A stretch of 64,000 nucleotides of DNA from Thalassoglobus sp. JC818. GTDB lineage: Bacteria; Planctomycetota; Planctomycetia; Planctomycetales; Planctomycetaceae. Under the pieces are notes generated by a model. It made no database searches, was not told where the DNA came from, and worked only from the letters and a program-made list of their open reading frames with translations. Positions 59,264-64,000 of the stretch are shown one piece after another. The stretch lies in the NCBI RefSeq assembly GCF_040717535.1, contig NZ_JBFEFI010000010.1, positions 1 through 64,000 on the forward strand, read 5' to 3'. How positions within the stretch are numbered: position 1 is the stretch's first letter; each line of letters opens with the position of its first letter. The translations under genes were made by a program, and so were the position numbers.

Positions 59264-59707
59264 ACAGTTAAACAATGCCCGGACGAGGGGATATGAGTCC
59301 TCGGACGTGCCAAGAAACGGAATCGCCAAACTGGACTCGCAAGTTCACCGAAACCGACACACCGAATTGCGTGTGTCGGTTTCGGTTCAGTTCGTTGCAG
59401 CTGTCCGGGTTTTGACCATTTGTGTATGTGCCTGCCGCGACATGCCGACAATTCTCCGGCATGGTCGTGGCTTTGTGCATTGACACTTCGAGACATAATG
59501 TCTCTGCATGGTTAACTTTCACAGCAATAGATAAATCGGCCGCCTGAGCATGAGAGGGCGACCGCTAGAAAGAGTGATTGAATTGGATTCACAGTACTCT
59601 TCAATATCGTCTTCGCAAATTCGCAGCCGCGAACACAACGAAAATGATGTCAAACGGTCCGAGCGAGTGCATCGAGAGGTGCCATTTGCTCCAGAAGAGG
59701 TAGATCA
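59264..59707. other. Intergenic region with a large hairpin
   Basis: A 16-bp stem (59347-59362 / 59371-59386; arms include CGAAACCGACACAC and GTGTGTCGGTTTCG) lies about 85 bases after the GDRPG gene and may end its transcript, though only a weak T-rich stretch follows. The remainder should hold the PP2C promoter. No gene is supported. Confidence 0.5.
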
Positions 59708-60673
59708 GTGGAATCTTCAGCGGGCGAAAATTGGGAAGAGCGGTATCTGAAAGAATTTCGAAGAAAGTTCTTTGCACCGAATCGATCCGAGCTCAAACTC
59801 ACTTACGGAGCACGGACGGATGTGGGGCGGGTCCGGAAGCGAAACGAGGATCACTTCGCAGTCATCCGCAACGGTCGCACTCGACAGATCATGCTGTCGA
59901 ATCTTGATCACCATCTTCAGGATTATCCTGAGCACGTTACTTTTGGACTCGTTGTCGCTGACGGAGTTGGTGGAGGTCGGCGAGGAGACTACGCGAGCCA
60001 GCTTGTGCTGCAAACGATGCTCGAACTCTCAGGACGGGCGACCAGCTGGGTGATGCGTTTGACGGATTTCGAAGCCCAGGAGGTCCGGGAACGTGTCGAT
60101 TCTTATGCTGCTGAAATCCAAAGCACGTTCCGCAAATTGATGAATGACGATCCAGAGTTGAGCGGAATGGGAACGACTTGGACCTCTGCCCACATCCTGG
60201 GCAACGATCTTCTCGTCGTTCATGTTGGCGACTCGCGAGCTTATCTCAGCAGCGAAGGACAACTGACTCAACTCACACGCGATCACACACTCGGCCAGGA
60301 ACTTGTCGACCATGGACTGCCAGAGTCAGAAGCCAAGCGTTTCCGTCACATGCTGACCAACAGCTTCGGAGGAACCAGCGAGAAGGTTCGAGCAGAGATC
60401 GCTCACCTTGAAGTTCAAGCGGGTGACCGACTCATTCTCTGCACAGATGGTCTCAGCGACATGCTCTCTCAAGAGACGATGCAGCAAGTTCTAATTGAAG
60501 AAGCGGAACCACAATCGGCCGCTGATCGACTCGTCGAACTGGCACTCGCTGCGGGCGGTCGTGATAACGTGACGACGATTGTGGCGCACTTTCATCCCGA
60601 TGAAGAAGTCTCCAAAGAAGATATCGCCCGCCTTGCGGAGACGGATGTCGACGTTGATATTTTGCGAGACTGA
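59708..60673 (+). CDS. PP2C-family serine/threonine protein phosphatase
   Basis: 321 residues from a GTG at 59708 with AGAGG upstream. All core motifs of PP2C phosphatases are present: 'TDVGRVRKRNEDHF', 'VVADGVGGGRRGDYAS', 'MGTTWTSAHILGNDLLVVHVGDSRAYL', 'DHTLGQELVDHG', 'LILCTDGLSDML' and 'GGRDNVTTIV'. It is a soluble Mn2+/Mg2+-dependent phosphatase, probably reversing Hanks-type kinase phosphorylation. A PP2C regulates some type VI systems (PppA), but the distance of 37 kb makes that link only a possibility. Confidence 0.95.
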   Translation: MESSAGENWEERYLKEFRRKFFAPNRSELKLTYGARTDVGRVRKRNEDHFAVIRNGRTRQIMLSNLDHHLQDYPEHVTFGLVVADGVGGGRRGDYASQLVLQTMLELSGRATSWVMRLTDFEAQEVRERVDSYAAEIQSTFRKLMNDDPELSGMGTTWTSAHILGNDLLVVHVGDSRAYLSSEGQLTQLTRDHTLGQELVDHGLPESEAKRFRHMLTNSFGGTSEKVRAEIAHLEVQAGDRLILCTDGLSDMLSQETMQQVLIEEAEPQSAADRLVELALAAGGRDNVTTIVAHFHPDEEVSKEDIARLAETDVDVDILRD

Positions 60674-60757
60674 ACAGCTCTGTCACACTTGAGCGGCCAA
60701 CAAACTCTCTCATGTTCCGGGGAATTCTGTCGCATTGAGCTTTGTCCATCAACAAGT

Positions 60758-60790
60758 TGAGGCCGTGTTTCAACATGAAACACGGCCTCA
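60758..60790. terminator. Hairpin between convergent PP2C and DUF1080 genes
   Basis: Perfect 14-bp stem TGAGGCCGTGTTTC (60758-60771) / GAAACACGGCCTCA (60777-60790). It lies in the convergent spacer and could serve both directions. No T-run is visible. Confidence 0.6.
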
Positions 60791-60849
60791 GGTCATTCAG
60801 TTTCAATCAGTAATCAAATCAAAGTTCACGAACAAGAGACTGTTCGATC

Positions 60850-61587
60850 TTACTTCGCTTGACGGATTTTGAGGTCTTTGAATTCCACCCACATGGGCTT
60901 GCCTGCATGCAGCTGCAAAGCCAAAACGCCTTCAGTCCTCGCGAACTCGGGATGGTTGTCGGTGCAATCGAGAATCAGCGTTCCGTTGAGGTAGTGCTGC
61001 AAACGATGACCTTTGGCAACGATTCGGACTTCGTTCCAGTCATCGAGTTTGAAGAGTTTCTTAAACTCGTCTGCGGTCAGGAAAGTTTCGACAAGCTCTT
61101 TTCCGTCGGCAGTCCAAACGGCTTTTTCTCCGACCAGACACATCCGGCCGCGTTTGCCACCTTCGTCGTAAATGAACCCAGCGACGCTGGGGAGTTCGTT
61201 TTCGTTACGGATTTCGTGTTGGTAGCCGCGAACCACCCATTTGTTTCGAGCTTCATCCGGGTTGATATGTCGCGAGCGATATTGAATTCCGGAGTTGTTC
61301 GTTGTTGAACAACGAAACGCCAGTGACAACTCAAAATCAGAGACGGGCTCTTCTTCCCAGATCAGGAATGTGTTTCCGTTGGCTGAATTTTCAGCAGTCG
61401 TTTCCCCATGAATCACACCATCTCGGACCGACCACAAGCGGGAATCTCCATCCCAACCGGACAGATCTTCACCGTTGAAAATCGTTTTCCATTCACCTGC
61501 TGACGGGTCAGCAGCATTGGCATGATTTGACGTAAATCCTTGAGACAGGACGACGAATGCAGAAAGAGCGAGCAGTGTTCTTATCAT
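60850..61587 (-). CDS. DUF1080 (3-keto-disaccharide hydrolase-like) secreted protein
   Basis: 245 residues from the ATG at 61587 with GGAGAG upstream; a frame to 61653 would bury the signal peptide. Signal peptide (about 1-26, ANAADPS), then the DUF1080 signature 'WKTIFNGEDLSGWDGDSRLWSVRDGVIHGETT' and 'NSGIQYRSRHINPDEARNKWVVRGYQHEI'. The family includes 3-keto-disaccharide/glycoside hydrolases and is amplified in planctomycetes. Acts outside the cytoplasmic membrane; substrate unknown. Confidence 0.92.
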   Translation of the reverse strand: MIRTLLALSAFVVLSQGFTSNHANAADPSAGEWKTIFNGEDLSGWDGDSRLWSVRDGVIHGETTAENSANGNTFLIWEEEPVSDFELSLAFRCSTTNNSGIQYRSRHINPDEARNKWVVRGYQHEIRNENELPSVAGFIYDEGGKRGRMCLVGEKAVWTADGKELVETFLTADEFKKLFKLDDWNEVRIVAKGHRLQHYLNGTLILDCTDNHPEFARTEGVLALQLHAGKPMWVEFKDLKIRQAK

Positions 61588-61797
61588 GTATCTCTCCGAA
61601 AACAGACAGCTTTCCATCGGGGTCAGAATAGATGCACATCCTCGCCTGCTCATGAAGAGGCGTCAATGGTGCATGCAAGTTTTCCGATGCCATTCGTTTG
61701 AGAACGAAGAGAAGAGCCAAACCAAATCAATGATTGGTATACAGATGAATTCCGAGATTAATCGCGCATGTCTGCAAGAGCCGATGCGAAACGTGCA

Positions 61798-62973
61798 TTA
61801 CTGAGCGATTGATTTCGAACCGCTTGCGGAACCCGCAATCGGGAATCCAGCGGGGAGAGGTCGTGAAGCAACCCAGAAACCGTAGTCGTGTAAGAACGAC
61901 TTCAACTCCTGATGCAGCTCGTAGCTGTCGGGATAGACCCAGAATGTGATCGTCGCGTTCGTTCCTTGAGAAATCAAAGCACGCCGGAATTGTGAGTGCG
62001 ACTGCAGTGCCTCAGCAGAAGTCTCTCCACGTACATCATCCGCCGGACGGATCACCCAGTCCGTCACGCTGACTTTGACGAGACTGGCTCCATATCGAGA
62101 GTCTCCGAGCAAGCCATTTGAATGTCGTTGAACCAAAAATTCCATCTCGTAACCGTTCACCGGACCAACTGTCGCTTGATAGCGAGGCTGTTTGAGCAGA
62201 AAGTCTTTGCGTCGCTGCATTTGCTGTTTGACGAGATCGGTCAATTCATCAACCGGCACATAAGAGACCTGTCCGTTCTCAAGGCAGAAGTGAACCTCTC
62301 GCCCCGAGACGGCCCGGCCGACAGGGTTCAATCGGTGCGCCAGTTTTTTGGTTTCAGGTTCTTCATTCTGCACGTTAGCGAGGCGTTCTCTGAGTTGTCC
62401 GATCACTTCTGAAGATCGTTCATTCTCTGCTTCGATGAGTGCCAGTTGTTGCTGTCGCTCCGTGAGCGAACTCTCAGCTGACAACAATTGGCGTCCCAGC
62501 TCTTCCGACTGCTGCAGCATCTCTTCACGATCACGTTGCTGCTGCAGGAATTGATCGCGAACAGTTTCCCACTCTCCCCCAAGTTGAGCGAGTTCCTGTT
62601 GCATCCGTTCGAAATCTTGCAGCATTTTCGCAGAGACAGCTGCATTCGGAATCGGCTCGAATTCTTCGATCTCCGGAGGAACAAACGGAGCAACTTCGAC
62701 TGGAGTTTTCTTCGGAACAGCGACCGGGATGAAAGCGAAGTCGACGGAAATCGGCTCGTCATCGTCCACCGGTGCATTTGCCCACAGGGTCACGGTGTCG
62801 GAAGATTCGATTTCCGCCACTGGTTCCTGTTTCGGAATCGACAAGATCGGTGTTCGGCTCACGCGCACACCGGCCACGACAATCAGAATGATCAGAATTC
62901 CGACGATGTTGGCAACGATGTCCAGAAAGGAGTCCGAGCCAAACGCCGTCTCTTCAACTTGTCGACGTACCAT
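61798..62973 (-). CDS. Membrane-anchored coiled-coil protein (MotB/ExbD-like N-terminus)
   Basis: 391 residues. The N-terminus 'GSDSFLDIVANIVGILIILIVVAGVRVSR' matches the anchor of a planctomycete MotB/ExbD-like group, usually next to a MotA/TolQ/ExbB-like gene. A long Gln/Glu-rich coiled coil follows (about 115-200), then a mixed domain of unknown type. The aromatic and acidic residues of a motor-type proton path cannot be judged beyond the Asp in 'FLDIVANI'. It lies downstream of the gene at 63060 on the same strand. Confidence 0.8.
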   Translation of the reverse strand: MVRRQVEETAFGSDSFLDIVANIVGILIILIVVAGVRVSRTPILSIPKQEPVAEIESSDTVTLWANAPVDDDEPISVDFAFIPVAVPKKTPVEVAPFVPPEIEEFEPIPNAAVSAKMLQDFERMQQELAQLGGEWETVRDQFLQQQRDREEMLQQSEELGRQLLSAESSLTERQQQLALIEAENERSSEVIGQLRERLANVQNEEPETKKLAHRLNPVGRAVSGREVHFCLENGQVSYVPVDELTDLVKQQMQRRKDFLLKQPRYQATVGPVNGYEMEFLVQRHSNGLLGDSRYGASLVKVSVTDWVIRPADDVRGETSAEALQSHSQFRRALISQGTNATITFWVYPDSYELHQELKSFLHDYGFWVASRPLPAGFPIAGSASGSKSIAQ

Positions 62974-63059
62974 GGTTCAGAACCTTGTTACCGAGTTTGC
63001 GTCAAACGTTTGTCGTTCACGACTGATTTTCACGCCACCGAGCAGAATCATCGGACCAA

Positions 63060-63992
63060 TCAGTCCAATGAATATTCTGCGACGGTTGGCGTCCCCCATT
63101 GATTCGTCAAATCTTTGACCCGGGCGTAGTGCTGATTGCCTCCCGGATGGATGACGATTTTGACCGTTGGTTTCCAAAAGAATGAATCAGGAGCCGCTTT
63201 CCAGGATTGCGTATGCTGGCGAACTGCACGCGTCACCGCTCGTTGAATCTGACCGGACGTTGCTTCGAGTGGAACGTCGATATCCAGTTCATCCTCGATG
63301 CTGATCAGTTCCGGGCGAAGGTGAATGGCGATTTGTCGTTCGATGCCAATGGCGCCGCGGCGTCTCGGAATTGTCCAGGGAATCGACATTGGTGACTCGT
63401 CATCATCCCCACCGGGACCAGCTGTGAACTGAGAAGAACTACTGTTCCCAGTCGATGATGCATCGAATGCATCAATCGGACGAGACGCCACATTGGGCAG
63501 AAGGCTTGGCGGCTGTTCTGGAACGATATCAGGCAAATCGCCGACAGCTGGCGAGTCCTTCCCCGTCGATCGTTCGTCTGCATTGCCGGACGAACGAGAT
63601 GATCGTCCGCGAATCATGGTTTGTGGACGTGCTCGCTCTGACGCATCTGCTTCCCCAGGTCGCCCCTGAGGGTTCGACCGTGAGAGCAGACTTGATTCGG
63701 CGTCACTCAATCCCAATGACGATCGCTTCGGATCAGGACGCTCTTCACTCAACGGTGAAGAAGAGCTTGAATCCGGCCGTTCACGATCGCCTGCAGGACT
63801 GAGTGGTTTTAGTGTCAGCGGTTGAGTGGAGGAACTATACGGTTGGCTCGCGGCACTCGACGAAGGAGTTGTAGGTCGAACCTGTTCATTCAGTGGAACT
63901 TTCTCCACGAAGCTTCGATCTCGTCGATGCGGCGAGACCCACTTTTCGTCACCGAGATACATTCCCCCGCTCGACTTCGATGCATTCTTCAT
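63060..63992 (-). CDS. Hypothetical protein, possibly truncated by the window edge
   Basis: The frame is open beyond the ATG at 63992 to the window end, so the start is uncertain. Visible are a Ser/Pro/Arg-rich, low-complexity N-terminal half and a folded C-terminal part ('IGIERQIAIHLRPELISIEDELDIDVPLEATSGQIQRAVTRAVRQHTQSWKAAPDSFFWKPTVKIVIHPGGNQHYARV'). Together with the MotB/ExbD-like gene downstream it probably belongs to a MotA/ExbB-type operon whose other members lie past the right edge. The function is unknown. Confidence 0.7.
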   Translation of the reverse strand: MKNASKSSGGMYLGDEKWVSPHRRDRSFVEKVPLNEQVRPTTPSSSAASQPYSSSTQPLTLKPLSPAGDRERPDSSSSSPLSEERPDPKRSSLGLSDAESSLLSRSNPQGRPGEADASERARPQTMIRGRSSRSSGNADERSTGKDSPAVGDLPDIVPEQPPSLLPNVASRPIDAFDASSTGNSSSSQFTAGPGGDDDESPMSIPWTIPRRRGAIGIERQIAIHLRPELISIEDELDIDVPLEATSGQIQRAVTRAVRQHTQSWKAAPDSFFWKPTVKIVIHPGGNQHYARVKDLTNQWGTPTVAEYSLD

Positions 63993-64000
63993 CGATGGCA

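Noticed and set aside
59708-60673. PP2C phosphatase as part of the T6SS regulatory set (PppA)
   Set aside because: It lies 37 kb from the cluster on the other strand and no PpkA, Fha or TagF-like gene accompanies it.
62977-63099. Possible 40-residue membrane mini-gene between the last two genes
   Set aside because: Its stop lies three bases before the next start, which is suggestive, but it overlaps the end of the upstream gene in another frame and has no binding site.

Overview
The window looks like a chromosome segment of a planctomycete, probably a Planctomycetaceae-like lineage. The evidence is two tandem DUF1559 proteins with prepilin-type N-termini and a C-terminal H-x9-DG motif, a PEP-CTERM protein, a DUF1080 protein, CRTAC1/FG-GAP (ASPIC-UnbV) proteins, a multiheme cytochrome lipoprotein, a YHS-containing HEAT-like protein, and many large secreted or membrane proteins of unknown role. 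The family-level placement is inference; no rRNA is present. The only RNA gene seen is a tRNA-Ser(UGA).

Region 1-9.5 kb is accessory. It holds poorly conserved small genes, wide gaps, a likely decayed gene, a PEP-CTERM protein, and a PIN-domain protein with a perfect-period 57-bp coding repeat. At least five copies of a REP-like palindrome (arms CATGCCCTCGC / GCGTGGGCATG) lie between these genes and I saw none in the rest of the window.

Region 9.5-23.6 kb carries a type VI secretion cluster on the minus strand in the classical imp order: tssA, tssB, tssC, a second tssC (impD), tagJ (impE), tssE, tssF, tssG, clpV. A FliA-type sigma factor and a small partner gene lie just upstream in the same direction. 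Genes for the membrane complex and TssK, Hcp and VgrG (TssJ/K/L/M/D/I) are absent from the window, and accessory DNA begins directly after clpV. A strong intrinsic terminator sits inside the cluster between the two tssC genes, which could set a high sheath to baseplate ratio.

Region 24-36 kb contains a Cys-rich HEAT/YHS secreted protein, an SGNH-hydrolase-like membrane protein with TPRs, the DUF1559 pair (each preceded by a similar structured leader at nearly equal distance from the start codon), a lipoprotein, a CRTAC1 protein, a TPR protein and a seven-heme cytochrome lipoprotein. The tRNA-Ser is at 36.25 kb.

Region 36.5-51.5 kb holds a STAS-membrane protein, a CPA1-type Na+/H+ antiporter with an RCK-like domain, a parvulin-like PPIase, a beta-propeller protein, a 1225-residue TPR/FG-GAP/ASPIC protein, a metallophosphoesterase, a PfkB-family (adenosine-kinase-like) kinase and a hybrid histidine kinase with two PAS, two REC and one HPt domain.

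Region 51.8-64 kb holds a heterodimeric ABC exporter with one degenerate ATP site, a SnoaL-like secreted protein, a low-complexity GDRPG-repeat/TPR secreted protein, a PP2C phosphatase, a DUF1080 protein, and two genes of a probable MotB/ExbD-like membrane system that runs off the right edge.
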